From: Hemicordylus capensis
Taxonomy: Eukaryota; Chordata; Lepidosauria; Squamata; Cordylidae
Assembly: GCF_027244095.1 (NCBI RefSeq)
Contig: NC_069659.1
Coordinates: 88,657,501 to 88,721,500 of the forward strand
Length of the DNA: 64,000 bases
Reading direction: 5' to 3'
Below are positions 28,001-34,570 of this stretch, piece after piece. The notes under the pieces are model-generated. The model made no database searches, was not told where the DNA came from, and worked only from the letters and a program-made list of their open reading frames with translations. The first letter of the stretch is position 1, and each line of letters begins with the position of its first letter. Position numbers and translations under genes: made by a program.

Positions 28001-31000
28001 TAGGACTGGTATCTATTTTGTGTTTGGCTGTGTGTGCTTGAGAGCAGATATTAAGTAGGGGCCCTGAGAATTTATAGGCAGAGTCATGTTTTCTGCTTAA
28101 ATAAAACATTCACATTATTTTATGTATTTTGCACTGACTGTCCACCTCATTAGTAAACCTAATGCTGAGGCTACTTACGTAATCTGTATGGTTTGGAGCC
28201 AGGTTACATTAAAAACTGCCTGTGCCCATATAAAACTTGTCTGGCCTTTAAGATCTGTCTCACAGGATCTTGCTTTCTGGCTCACTACTGTCAGGTTCAG
28301 TTGGCAGTGACTAAGGACAGGGCCTTTGAAGTGGCTGCCCCCCCCCCCGTGCCCTTGAAATGCCTGCTCCATGGAGGTCTGTCTTTCTCCATCATTAGCA
28401 AACTTTAAGAGATCTGTGAAGACCTATTTTGGAAGGATTTTTTGTCAACTAGTTCAAACTAGCTGGTCTTAATTTGGCCACCTTGGTATCTGCCTACCAA
28501 AGACAAGAGAAAGTTGTCTTTTCTCTTTTATGGGCTTTTTATGCTGCTGATTTGTCTTTTATTTTTCTGTAATGTATTTATTCCTTTTTATTGAAAGCCA
28601 CTTTGTGAGGCCTTGTTTTGAAAGGCAGGATAGAAATATTTTAATAAAATATTCATTGTATTAATATATAATAGAGCCTCTGTATCTTGATCAGTGATAT
28701 GAATATTGCACTAATTATACTACCAGCTGTCTGTCTGGTGGACTAGTGGGGCCAGAGGAAAGCGGGGCATTATTTTTGGAAATGTTAAAAGAAAAAAATA
28801 CAAAGGGCTTGTCTTCGCATATCAAAAAGTCTGTTTTGGACAACTTCTTATTTTCTGCCCTTGCCTACTGAAATAGTCAATAGGTGATGATGTTACAGAT
28901 TGTAGTTTGCCTCAGCTAAATGTATGGAATCTTACGGTGCATGGAAAGGCAGCCTTGAAAGGGGAAGATGTGCATCCTGTCCCCAAAGCCATGTGTGCTT
29001 GTGACATTCTGTAGGCAGTGGCAGTCATGGGGCCAGCCAAGGCTGTACAATTTGCTCAGTAGAAAGTATAACTTCAGACCCCCAAGAAATTTTCTCGATT
29101 TGCAACTTAATGACCAGACCCTCTGAAAGATTGTTTATTCATTATGAGTTGTATCCTGTGATACTACCCATACTACAAATAGAAGGAAGCCCATTTAAGG
29201 GAACTCTTACACGATTCATGACTGAACCAGTATTTGAACCTGAGTCTCCTCACTCCTAGTCTGACACTCCAGCCACTACAAGAGAACTACCACTACCACC
29301 ACAGTGGTGTCCTGCAGTGCCTTGCCTGAGAACTGAGGAGCCCTCCAGGAAGAGCTGGGATGGGTGTGAATGGCATCTTCCATGAGTGGAGTTCCACTTG
29401 CAGAACGTCCCTCCACCCCATTTTCAGCATTCCCTTCTCTCCTTTATGCCCCATCCCACTTCCTTTTGGAACATCGCCCAATCCTCAGGAGAAGCTTTTT
29501 ATGGGGTGCAGGAGATTGCTTTGGGGAGGAATGAGTGAAGAAGTTCCTTTGTGCAAATTTTCTTCTGCTTCTGTAACTTAGGAAATAACCCTATATTTAT
29601 ACCTGCTTGTAAGCCAAGATTGGCTCCCAGAACAGCTTAAAATTAAAATCTCCACAATGATACAATATTATGGATATGTTGAAGTGGCCTGGCAATCCTG
29701 GTCTCTTTCTTGGTAGAGTAGGGATGCACAGCTTCTGGCCTCTAGCTGTTGGGCTACAAGTCCTATCATCTCCAGTGGCCAGTAGTCAGAGATGATGGGA
29801 GCTATCATCCCACAAGAGTTGGTGATCTGAAGTTGCGCATGTCTGCTCTAGAGGAAGGAACTGCAGAAAGATTCAGAGTCTGTTAGTAAAGATGTCAACC
29901 CACAGAGGCAGCCTTTTTTGCAGTCTTTTCTGACTCCTATTAGAAAGGTTATAGGAAAGCATCAACTCGACAAAAGGCAGTATAGAAGAATGTCCATTTG
30001 GCCTTTTGATAAAGATAAAGTGTGCGTCGAGTCAGTGTCAACTCCTGGCAACCACAGAGCCCTGTGGTTGTCTTTGGTAGAGTACAGGAGAGATTTCCCA
30101 TTGCCATCTCCCGTGCAGTGCGAGATGATGCCTTTCAGCATCTTCCTATATTGCTGCTGTCTGATATAGGTGTTTCTATAGCCTGGGAAACATACCAGTG
30201 GGATGGAAAATGTATTGTATCTATTTTTCTTTGGGTGGATCAGTCTTCCAGGGGGTAATCCTTGAATTCACTTGGGGCAACTTTCTTTTTTCAGTACATA
30301 TTGGACAGCGTGCAGATCTGGAAGCAAGTGAATTGGGGTATATCCCTTTTAAAAAAAAATCTTTCCAAGGAAATAGAAACAGTTGTTAATTAGGGATGTC
30401 CATGAAATGGATTTTGCATTTTGGTTTTAGCTCGAAACACAACGCAGATGGCCAAGTGCGCAGTCGACCTGATTGTTTCAATGAAACAAAACTTGAAACG
30501 TTCCAAGTGGTTCAGCCATAGGGAACAATGGGGAAACTCGAAACACCCCATTGTTCTCCATGAGTAGCTCCTAGGGACACCAAAGTGAGTTGGATGGTTG
30601 TGCATGGTGGGTGCTTGCTACTACCACCCAACCAGCAAAGGAAATGGGAAAGCTGGAGATTTTAAACAATTTTTTAACTTTTCCCCAAAACCCCATAGGA
30701 TCAGAAGCCAGTACCAGAAAACCAATCAATAATGGAAAAACAGACCTCCAAAATGGTGCTCGAAACGTTTCGAGTTAAAACAGGGTTGTTTTGTTCCGAG
30801 CTCAAAACAGGCACTTGATTTGAAGGTTGTTTTGTTTCGTGCTCAAGATGGCTCTTTCAAGTCGAAATGTTTTGATGAAATGTATTGCACATCCCTATTG
30901 TTAATGAATACATATATATAAATGTTGTGTGTCTCCTCTCTCAAACAGGTGATGGTCAATGGAGTTGAACACAAGCCTAGCTTTGCCAGTCCTAACAAGA

Positions 31001-31107
31001 AGCATGCTAAAGCCACAGCAGCGACTGTGGCTCTCCAAGCGTTGGGACTAGTACCAAAGGAGCTCTTGGCTAATGCCACCAGCTTCAGGAGTGCCTCACA
31101 CAACTAA
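917..31107 (+). CDS. SON: SON, C-terminal part (exons 4-12 by comparison with the human gene), 5' end outside window
   Basis: SON is a large nuclear-speckle protein that binds RNA and DNA and supports splicing of weak introns. Joining 917-1080, 2954-3097, 5809-5991, 9636-9746, 12635-12751, 21613-21760, 27127-27195, 27280-27395 and 30949-31107 gives 1211 nt: the end of a split codon, then 402 codons and a stop. All junctions are GT-AG and the phases close. The protein follows human SON closely: a [17 protein letters not shown] block, an acidic VSDEEEEE stretch, an [17 protein letters not shown] block, an IDAWAQLNS block, then a G-patch ([19 protein letters not shown]) and a C-terminal dsRBD ending in [18 protein letters not shown]. 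The giant repeat-rich exon 3 and the start lie left of position 1. Introns are 84 nt to 8.9 kb and carry most of the transposons. DONSON follows tail to tail, as in human. The assignment is very secure. Confidence 0.97.
1190..1555. repeat. Unclassified repeat with recurring CATGGTTTGT motif
   Basis: The motif C(A)ATGGTTTGT recurs near 1203, 1377 and 1476, with a complementary-looking AACCACAG near 1514. This is the style of a short non-autonomous DNA transposon common in lizards, but I could not define ends or a target duplication. Confidence 0.35.
1556..1680 (-). repeat. tRNA-derived SINE, truncated
   Basis: Read on the minus strand, it starts with AGCTAAGGGGTAGAG (A-box region), then GGTCCTGGGTTCAAGTC (B box), then GTAGGGCTGAGAAAGAC and CTGCCAGTCAGTG. 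This is the standard lizard tRNA SINE body; the CR1-like tail is replaced by other sequence. Confidence 0.65.
2013..2611. mobile_element. Non-autonomous hAT element with 8-bp target duplication
   Basis: The ends are inverted, CAGGGACGGATCCAGC and GCTGGATCCGCCCCTG, and are flanked by an exact 8-bp direct repeat ATTACTAC (2005-2012 and 2612-2619), the hAT hallmark. The 599-bp body is GC-rich and encodes no transposase; the overlapping open frames on both strands are by-products of base composition. It lies in SON intron 4, inside or beside an older interspersed repeat. Confidence 0.85.
2613..2845 (+). repeat. Interspersed repeat, family A (unclassified)
   Basis: It begins near TTTACTGCTTTTCAGCAAAAGT, passes AATGATTCCCTG-like and AAAGGGCTCACAGTC, and ends near AAAAGGTGCATCTTTGCTCAG. 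The same order of motifs recurs at 42412-42640 and, shorter, at 60610-60745. Probably a SINE or a LINE 3' end of squamates. Confidence 0.5.
2954..3097 (+). CDS. SON: SON exon 5
   Basis: It is bounded by TTTTTTTAG and AGT|GTAAGTAC. It has 48 codons in phase 0, starting [20 protein letters not shown], with an acidic run (SDEEEEEH) and ending [10 protein letters not shown]. It matches human SON (KCKQIAQS..., [15 protein letters not shown]...). If the donor is ignored the frame stays open for 22 more codons, but no strong polyadenylation signal follows closely, so I do not call an alternative end here. Confidence 0.96.
3480..3712 (+). mobile_element. L2-type LINE 3' end
   Basis: It reads AAGACCCTTAAGACACACCTGTTTTCTCAGGC, then T-rich sequence and ATGGATAAATAAATA. 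This is the usual L2 end of the reading frame (...[10 protein letters not shown]) plus 3' tail. Old and AT-drifted. It is followed by ordinary intron sequence to 5098. Confidence 0.5.
5099..5234. mobile_element. hAT MITE, 136 bp, with 8-bp target duplication
   Basis: It is a near-palindrome: TTACAGGGATTCCAAGATGT at one end and the complementary AGAATCCCTGTTAGAGGGAA at the other, with TTGACTACAACTCC / GGGAGTTGTAGTC arms. It is flanked by AGTGGAAC at 5091-5098 and 5235-5242. The transcript would fold into a long hairpin. Related hairpins lie at 8107-8302, 9300-9525 and 49497-49632. Confidence 0.85.
5809..5991 (+). CDS. SON: SON exon 6
   Basis: The acceptor is TTGCTTTTAAG and the donor GAG|GTAAGAATT. 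It has 61 codons in phase 0. It encodes [19 protein letters not shown], then [20 protein letters not shown] and [13 protein letters not shown], ending NPANLE. This part of human SON is similarly lysine- and acid-rich and low in predicted structure. Confidence 0.96.
6435..7870 (-). mobile_element. L2 LINE fragment (end of endonuclease, RT part, 3' end), degraded
   Basis: On the minus strand near 7770 it reads [10 protein letters not shown] (endonuclease end). Near 7200 it reads [13 protein letters not shown], then [10 protein letters not shown] and [14 protein letters not shown] (RT). Near 6780 it reads an FNIHMKPL-like stretch, and it finishes in AT-rich tail near 6440. The central RT section with the YADD box is largely deleted. 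Many frame breaks. It lies in SON intron 6. Confidence 0.75.
8107..8302. mobile_element. Foldback MITE, hAT-like, long hairpin
   Basis: Arms of about 95 nt pair almost completely. The outer part is ATTCTGTTTTTCAC with GTGAAAAACAGAAT and the inner part CAGGGATTCCCAGATGTTGT with its complement. It is related to the elements at 5099 and 49497 but has an extra outer arm. I see no clear target duplication. Confidence 0.7.
8344..8740 (-). mobile_element. CR1 LINE 3' remnant with L2-tail-like insertion
   Basis: It starts with CATAAGAACATGAAAGCAATAGCC, the reverse of the CR1 end, and resumes near 8630 with GACCTCCTTTCCATGAGCTTGTCTAATCCC and TGGTCATCACC, typical CR1 antisense. Between them (about 8380-8580) is an AT-rich stretch with CTGGCAGCTCACAACACAATATTAAAAC, an L2-type tail. 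Confidence 0.55.
8745..8995 (+). repeat. LINE 3' end ending in (ATCT)n
   Basis: T- and G-rich sequence ends ACAATGACAATAAAGATTTATCTATCTATCTATAG. A 3' tail with AATAAAG and a short tetranucleotide run is typical of LINE 3' ends in lizards. The family is not determined. Confidence 0.45.
9300..9525. mobile_element. hAT MITE with 8-bp target duplication and internal duplication
   Basis: The ends CAGGGATTCTCAACG and TGTTGAGAATCCCTG are flanked by TGCTAGAG at 9292-9299 and 9526-9533. The first 138 bp are a complete hairpin; a second, partial copy (9439-9525, from CCTAGCCCCAGTGGCC to the end) follows, so the element carries two right ends. It lies just upstream of SON exon 7. Confidence 0.85.
9636..9746 (+). 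CDS. SON: SON exon 7
   Basis: The acceptor is CTATTTTGTAG and the donor CGG|GTAGGTT. It has 37 codons in phase 0, reading [20 protein letters not shown] then [17 protein letters not shown]. It is helical in character and close to human SON (VDISTAMSERALAQKRLSEN...). It is the last exon before the intron that carries the C-rich minisatellite and the palindromic Tc1 element. Confidence 0.96.
10297..10760 (+). repeat. C-rich degenerate minisatellite
   Basis: A unit of roughly 45-50 nt recurs about ten times with many changes, built around CTGGTCGCCACTTTCTCCCC and a run of 5-10 C. It gives the long but meaningless open frames in several phases on both strands. It lies in SON intron 7, about 80 bp left of the palindromic Tc1 element. 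Confidence 0.75.
11218..11778 (-). pseudogene. Tc1 transposase catalytic part, minus-strand reading
   Basis: The open frame holds all three catalytic positions: D in [14 protein letters not shown] in FQHDNDPKH and E in NPIENLWG. It lacks the DNA-binding N-terminal 100 or so residues and stops right after NLWG, where the other arm has Tyr. It spans the unique centre (coding from [20 protein letters not shown]) and the left arm. Not able to make a working transposase. Confidence 0.85.
11749..12234 (+). pseudogene. Tc1 transposase C-terminal half, plus-strand reading
   Basis: This frame runs through the right arm: [20 protein letters not shown], then [22 protein letters not shown] and the full C-terminus [20 protein letters not shown], then a stop. 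The first catalytic D is missing because the arm begins after it. Nearly unbroken, so the arm is young or was recently copied. Confidence 0.85.
12635..12751 (+). CDS. SON: SON exon 8
   Basis: The acceptor is TTGTGCTTGCAG and the normal donor AAG|GTAGATG. It has 39 codons in phase 0: [20 protein letters not shown], then [19 protein letters not shown]. The donor fits the consensus only moderately (GTAGAT rather than GTAAGT), which matters because reading through it gives a plausible alternative C-terminus (see 12752-12856). Confidence 0.96.
12752..12856 (+). CDS. SON: Candidate alternative SON C-terminus by exon 8 read-through
   Basis: If the exon 8 donor is not used, the frame stays open for 34 codons after WIKK, beginning [20 protein letters not shown] and ending LRTVIAS, then TAA. 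An AATAAA lies 14 nt past the stop and is followed by T- and GT-rich sequence, so a transcript could be cleaved near 12885-12910. Such a protein would lack the G-patch and the dsRBD. Short human SON isoforms without these domains have been reported; whether this tail corresponds to one is inference. It could also be chance read-through. Confidence 0.4.
   Translation, partial: VDDIQTDESKYQMLNSFEITGRSDSDTLRTVIAS
12870..12875 (+). promoter_or_regulatory. Candidate intronic polyadenylation signal of SON
   Basis: This is an AATAAA hexamer 14 nt after the stop of the exon 8 read-through frame. It is followed by T-rich and GT-rich sequence (TTTATTTTTCTTTTGTGTTT), the usual downstream element. It lies at the start of the longest intron of the SON part (8.9 kb), where intronic polyadenylation is favoured. 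Confidence 0.45.
12900..21612 (+). other. SON intron 8 (longest SON intron seen)
   Basis: Mostly unique AT-rich sequence. Recognisable pieces are an L2-type tail at about 13740-13880 (GGCGGTATAAAAACTGAACAATAAA), another at 15488-15550 (ACCCTGAGCC..GGGCGGTATATAAATT), a CR1-like SINE tail at 19460-19517 (ATGGACCAATGTTCTGACTTGG) and a GC-richer block at 17150-17450. No exon of a known gene was found in either strand. Confidence 0.6.
17150..17450 (+). other. GC-richer block inside SON intron 8
   Basis: Unlike the AT-rich surroundings it has several CpGs, a GTGAGTGAGTGTGTGTGT run and a 27-codon open stretch starting near [21 protein letters not shown] recognise no repeat and no protein family. 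It could be a conserved non-coding element, an alternative exon, or an old insertion. Confidence 0.25.
21613..21760 (+). CDS. SON: SON exon 9, G-patch
   Basis: The acceptor is TTCTTTGGGTAG and the donor AAAAG|GTGAGTC. It encodes [20 protein letters not shown], then the G-patch core [19 protein letters not shown] and [11 protein letters not shown]-patch modules bind RNA or activate DEAH helicases; in SON this one is linked to its splicing role. It is almost identical to human. It ends after the first base of a Gly codon. Confidence 0.97.
22757..23011. mobile_element. hAT MITE, 255 bp, with 8-bp target duplication
   Basis: The ends are TAGGGATGTGCATGGAAC and the complementary GTGCACATTCCTA, flanked by TTGCCACC at 22749-22756 and 23012-23019. 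The interior has inverted GGGGGATAACTTTTAAGACTGG / CCAGTCCTTAAAAGTTATCCCC arms. It shares its termini with the element at 30391-30897. Lies in SON intron 9. Confidence 0.85.
23467..23943. mobile_element. Large foldback element with about 190-bp arms
   Basis: The left side (AGGCAGTAGGATGC, GCGTCCTTGTGGTGGGG, CTGGCACGGGGGTGGCTGGG, ACAGAGTTCCTCGGGA) recurs in inverted order on the right (TCCCGAGGAACTCTGTGTTTCCCAGCCA, CACCACCAGGATGC, GCATTCTACTGCC). The outer ends CTGTGTGCTTTGGTA and TACCAAAACGCACAG also pair. Probably hAT-type; I found no exact 8-bp duplication. Confidence 0.65.
23950..27126 (+). other. SON intron 9, right part
   Basis: AT-rich unique sequence. I see no exon, RNA gene or clear repeat apart from short low-complexity runs. 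Confidence 0.6.
27127..27195 (+). CDS. SON: SON exon 10
   Basis: This is a 69-nt exon with split codons at both ends, after TTTTGTTTAG and before G|GTGAGGC. It encodes [20 protein letters not shown] and DLSG. Human SON reads GLVAVGERAQKRSGNF... in the same place. Only 84 nt of intron separates it from exon 11. Confidence 0.95.
27280..27395 (+). CDS. SON: SON exon 11, first half of dsRBD
   Basis: The acceptor is TTGTCATTAAG and the donor AAG|GTAAGC. It encodes [20 protein letters not shown] then [18 protein letters not shown]. This is the first helix and first two strands of a double-stranded-RNA-binding domain. It follows human (KHPVSALMEICNKRRWQPPE...). Phase 0 at the end. Confidence 0.96.
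28180..28665 (+). mobile_element. L2/CR1-type LINE 3' end
   Basis: It reads RAFEVAAP followed by a run of C, then a weak ...LKTYLF-like stretch, and ends TTGTTTTGAAAGGCAGGATAGAAATATTTTAATAAA. That is the standard end of an L2-type reading frame and tail. Several breaks. Confidence 0.5.
29140..29285 (-). repeat. MIR-like SINE, old
   Basis: On the plus strand TGACTGAACCAGTATTTGAACCTGAGTC, CTCCTAGTCTGACACTCCAGCCACTAC is the reversed tRNA head of the MIR-like SINE seen more clearly at 34336, 39075 and 54536. Confidence 0.55.
29710..29860. mobile_element. Old hairpin MITE
   Basis: TAGGGATGCACAGC ... GTTGCGCATGTCTG with inner GCTACAAGTCCTATCATC / GATGATGGGAGC arms resembles the hAT MITEs of this window but is more diverged. 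A short TAGAG repeat on both sides may be what is left of the target duplication. Confidence 0.5.
30010..30198 (-). repeat. Sauria-type SINE (BovB-like tail), truncated
   Basis: The plus strand begins AAAGTGTGCGTCGAGTCAGTGTC then AACTCCTGGCAACCACAGAGCC, the reversed BovB-like tail of Sauria SINEs. The body follows (GAGATGATGCCTTTCAGCATCTTCC) up to GGGAAACATACCAGTGGG; the tRNA head is missing. A strong marker for squamates. Confidence 0.75.
30391..30897. mobile_element. hAT element, 507 bp, with 8-bp target duplication, next to SON exon 12
   Basis: TAGGGATGTCCATGAAATG and the complementary TGTATTGCACATCCCTA ends are flanked by TTGTTAAT (30383-30390 and 30898-30905). The interior has repeated CGAAAC / GTTTCG blocks in both orientations and no transposase. 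Its right end is 51 nt before the SON exon 12 acceptor. Confidence 0.85.
30949..31107 (+). CDS. SON: SON exon 12, end of dsRBD and stop
   Basis: The acceptor is CTCTCTCAAACAG. It encodes [20 protein letters not shown], then the [20 protein letters not shown] helix of the dsRBD and the tail [12 protein letters not shown], then TAA. Human ends ...CFRSASRR. The KKHAKATAA motif is the usual RNA-contacting N-terminus of the last dsRBD helix. A hAT insertion ends 51 nt upstream of the exon. Confidence 0.97.
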   Translation: MMVNGVEHKPSFASPNKKHAKATAATVALQALGLVPKELLANATSFRSASHN

Positions 31108-31925
31108 GCTCTTGTTTTTATATTGACATTTCAGATTAGTTTTATTCTACACAAGGGGTATTTCCCTCCTGTCATTTGTAAATACACTAGGAACTCATTG
31201 TAAAAACTGTACAGACACCTTCAGGCTTTTGTTTTTGTACATGGAAAATGTATGTAAATCACATTTAGTTTTGGTATGTTTATATTATTGACGTTAGTGA
31301 TGTAATTATTTCTTAAATTACTAAACATCAAAACACAAAGACTTTGAAGGTATCCATAATTTGTCTTAAAACGCAGCCAATTGTTCCTTCAATATGGAAT
31401 GTAAAATTTTACTGTTTTGTACCATGATGCATTTCCCATGGTTTTGGTCAAGTAATTGGTTATTGTCATTGGTTCAAGGCTGTATAGTCTGTTAAGTCTG
31501 CAACAGTAGGTGGCAGTCAGTGCTAGGCAGGTGTCGGGCCTCTACTGCTTTAACTGCAAAGTGAAAATGAGGAGGTTTGTTGGATCGTATGCTGCTCTTA
31601 CTTTTCTTTCCACCTCCGCCTTTGAATGCTATTTGGCATCTAGCTCAATTGATCTGTTCAGAAAAGTTCTACCTTTCATTGAGGAGGAAACCTGTTCAGC
31701 AATAGAATGGATGGAATTAAGATAAAAGAAAAATCCCTCCCTGCATGTTTTGGTACAAAATACATTACATCATTATTTTCCTTTTCAAATACACTGCTTG
31801 ATTTTGATTGTATAAATTTATGGTTACTGTGAATTTTAAGCTATAACTGGATGAGAGTATAGAATGATGCTAATGTTGTTGTACTCAGCTTGGTCAAAAT
31901 AAAGCAGCACAAGTTCATTATCTTA
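31108..31925 (+). other. SON: SON 3' untranslated region
   Basis: This is non-repetitive AT-rich sequence after the SON stop with no recognisable transposon. An AATAAA at 31898-31903 is the best polyadenylation signal, giving a 3' UTR of about 0.8 kb. The 71-codon open frame at 31510-31725 has no family resemblance and is taken as UTR. Confidence 0.6.
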
Positions 31926-33345
31926 TTTACTGACCAATGAACACTGATCTGATTTCCTGCACAAAGAAGTGAGTCATGTCAATAATACCTAATGTTTCTT
32001 TAAAGCTCCTTGTTCATTTTTGTAGAAGACTTAATTGCCTAGCAGAAACAAATTTTTAAATAAAATTAGAAAGCCAGCCACAACAGGACTGGTTTCAGGA
32101 GGCCAGCCACAATCTATCCTCCATTGGGGCCCCCTCCCACCTAGCTGGGCCCCAAGAGAGTTGCTTGACACTGCCACATCAAAGCTATGGGCAGAGAAGT
32201 GGTCTGGTGGCACCACTGGTGGGTCCTGCTGAGGACCCTGAACCTTCAACAGCTGCTTGATTAGTCTGACCTCAGATAGCAGCCCTAAACAACAGCACAT
32301 GATCTTGAAGAATTCAGAACAGGAATTGCCCTGATCTGAGATCTGACTGAGATTAACACCACAGAAGAGAATAGCTTATTATATGTCAGCAGTAAATGTT
32401 TGATTACATTTGCAGAAGTTTAATCTAGTTTCAGGTCATACTTTTAAAAAAAGGATATTTGGGGGTTGAAATATTAGTTTATTCAGCACAGGAATGTTCT
32501 ATAGTATTTCAGTTTTATTACTCAGATTACTAAAAAGATACAGGTCATCTAGCATTAGAACTGTAGGGCTGAAAGGGCAATTAACCAACCTCTCTTGTAT
32601 TACAATGTGTAACAATTAGAGAGAAGATGTATGCAAAGAATGCTAATAAAGCTATCTAGCAAACAGTCAAAATTTATTCCATGTACCTCCTACCTGACAT
32701 CTGACTGGAAGAGTAATAGTTATTGCCTCATTGCATTTGCTTGCCATGGACATGCTCAAAATCGTTTCAAATTAACTGCATGTATTAATAAATATAAGTA
32801 GTTTGCCTGAATCTCACTCCTTGTGCACCTGTATTCTACAGATGCACAAGGCAACTCTTCAATGAAGAAATTGATCCACAGCACCACACTACTTGGCACT
32901 CAAGTGAAACAGTTGTATAATCTAGGTCCCCCCCGCCCTTCTGTTCCCGATGCTTTATTTGTTCTTAGAGATGAAGTGGTTGCTTTTCTTATTCAGTTGT
33001 ACCTTTGTTGCAAGGGTTCTGTATTGTAATGAAAAAGAGGAAGTCTCAGAAAAATAGTCAAGAAAATAATCGCTTTCTCTGGTACTCCACACTTAGAAGG
33101 CTGAGGACTAAATATGTATTCTGCCTATAAATACATATTTATATGTGACACATCTGAAGATGGGGTTTCAATAGTACTGTACCTAGGTAATTACAGCTAA
33201 TGGTAGTTTGCCACAGCTTTAAAAATAATTCCTGTCTATGTTTGGCATCCTAAGTGGATGTTAATTTTTATGGACTTTTACTATTTCTACAGAGACTTTA
33301 CTAATTTTTGGTAATGGCCATTACTGATGAGCACTGAAAAAGCCA
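31926..33345. other. SON-DONSON intergenic stretch, no gene
   Basis: No exon, RNA gene or well-defined transposon recognised. Around 32080-32330 a GC-richer segment (GGGCCCCCTCCCACC) looks repetitive but I cannot name it. Confidence 0.55.
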
Positions 33346-34012
33346 GTGCAATCGTTCCTGGTTAAGGTTGGTATCACAGTCATGGCTGACCCCTGCAGTG
33401 GGGTGGACCCATTAGAATGGTCTGCCCGAGAAAACTTGGATCCTGTAGGATTCCAAAGGGCCTTGGAGGGTTTTGGAGTTGGTTCTGGTGGTGATTCTGT
33501 TGATGCCCTGGTATATACCTGGAACAGGGAACATACTGTACCAGGGCAGGACAGTAGACACTATTGCTTCTAAGCATCCTCTCTGACCTGCTTCAAAATT
33601 AGTTCCATGGTATATGGAAGAGCTGTGAGAGTTGAAGCAGCAAGATAGATGACTGGAGCGCAAATGGAGAAGGACTCATCTTGAATTCAATAAGACACAG
33701 CATAGAGCCCATCTGAAGGCCTATGCTGTGGCAATATATGCAGCAAGGAAGTTAATTTGTTCTGCGTCTACTGCATCTGCACGTTCTTGTCAAGCAGAAT
33801 TCCGGATTGTTAGGGGTTTAACTAAAGCCCCTTCTGTTTCAAATCTGTTTCTGGAAACAGTCTCACTGTGATGCATTTAATGAGTTCTTTGCAGATAAAA
33901 TATCTTGTATTTGGGCTGATCTGGACTTGAATATTTCTGCAGGGCCAGTTAGGGCGGTGTCCAACAATCCCTCTTGTGAGATTAGATTGGATCAGTTTCA
34001 ATTTGTGACTCA

Positions 34013-34297
34013 TAGGAATATAGGAAGCTGCCATATACTGAATCAGACCATAGGTCCATCTTGCTCAGTATTGTCTACACAGACTGGCAGTGGCTTCTCC
34101 AAGGTTGCAGGCAGGAATCTCTCTCAGCCCTATCTTGGAGATGCTAGGGAAGGAACTTGGAGCCTATTGCTCTTCCCAGAGCGGCTCCATCCTCTAAGGG
34201 GAATATCTTACAGCGCTCACGCTTCTAGTCTCCCTTTCATATGCAACCAGGGTGGATCCTGCTTAGCTTAAGGGGACAAGTCATGCTTACTACCACA

Positions 34298-34333
<36 letters not shown>

Positions 34334-34570
34334 TATTGACATTTATATCCCGCTCTTCCTCCAGGGAGCCCAGAGCGGTGTACTACATACTTGAGTTTCT
34401 CTTTCACAACAACCCTGTGAAGTAGGTTAGGCTGAGAGAGAAGTGACTGGCCCAGAGTCACCCAGCTAGTTTCATGGCTGAATGGGGATTTGAACTCGGG
34501 TCTCCCCGGTCCTAGTCCAGCACTCTAACCACTACACCATGCTAGCTCCACAAGACCAGCTCTCTTCCCA
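34013..34570 (-). repeat. 5S-rRNA-derived SINE, split by a MIR-like SINE
   Basis: Two pieces, 34013-34280 and about 34551-34570. The plus strand shows TATAGGAAGCTGCCATATACTG (reversed tail), CTTCTCCAAGGTTGCAGGCAGG and GACAAGTCATGCTTACTACCACAA, and after the inserted SINE CAAGACCAGCTCTCTTCCC. It is the same family as 48221-48522 and 53609-53909. Confidence 0.75.
34298..34547 (-). repeat. MIR-like SINE with (ATT)n tail
   Basis: The plus strand runs (ATT)n at 34298-34335, then ATATCCCGCTCTTCCTCCAGG, CACAACAACCCTGTGAAGTAGGTT, GCCCAGAGTCACCCAGCTAG, GATTTGAACTCGGG and ACTCTAACCACTACACCATGC. Reversed, it has a tRNA head (TAGTGGTTAGAGTGC), a B box (CCCGAGTTCAAATCC) and a core like mammalian MIR. Confidence 0.8.
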
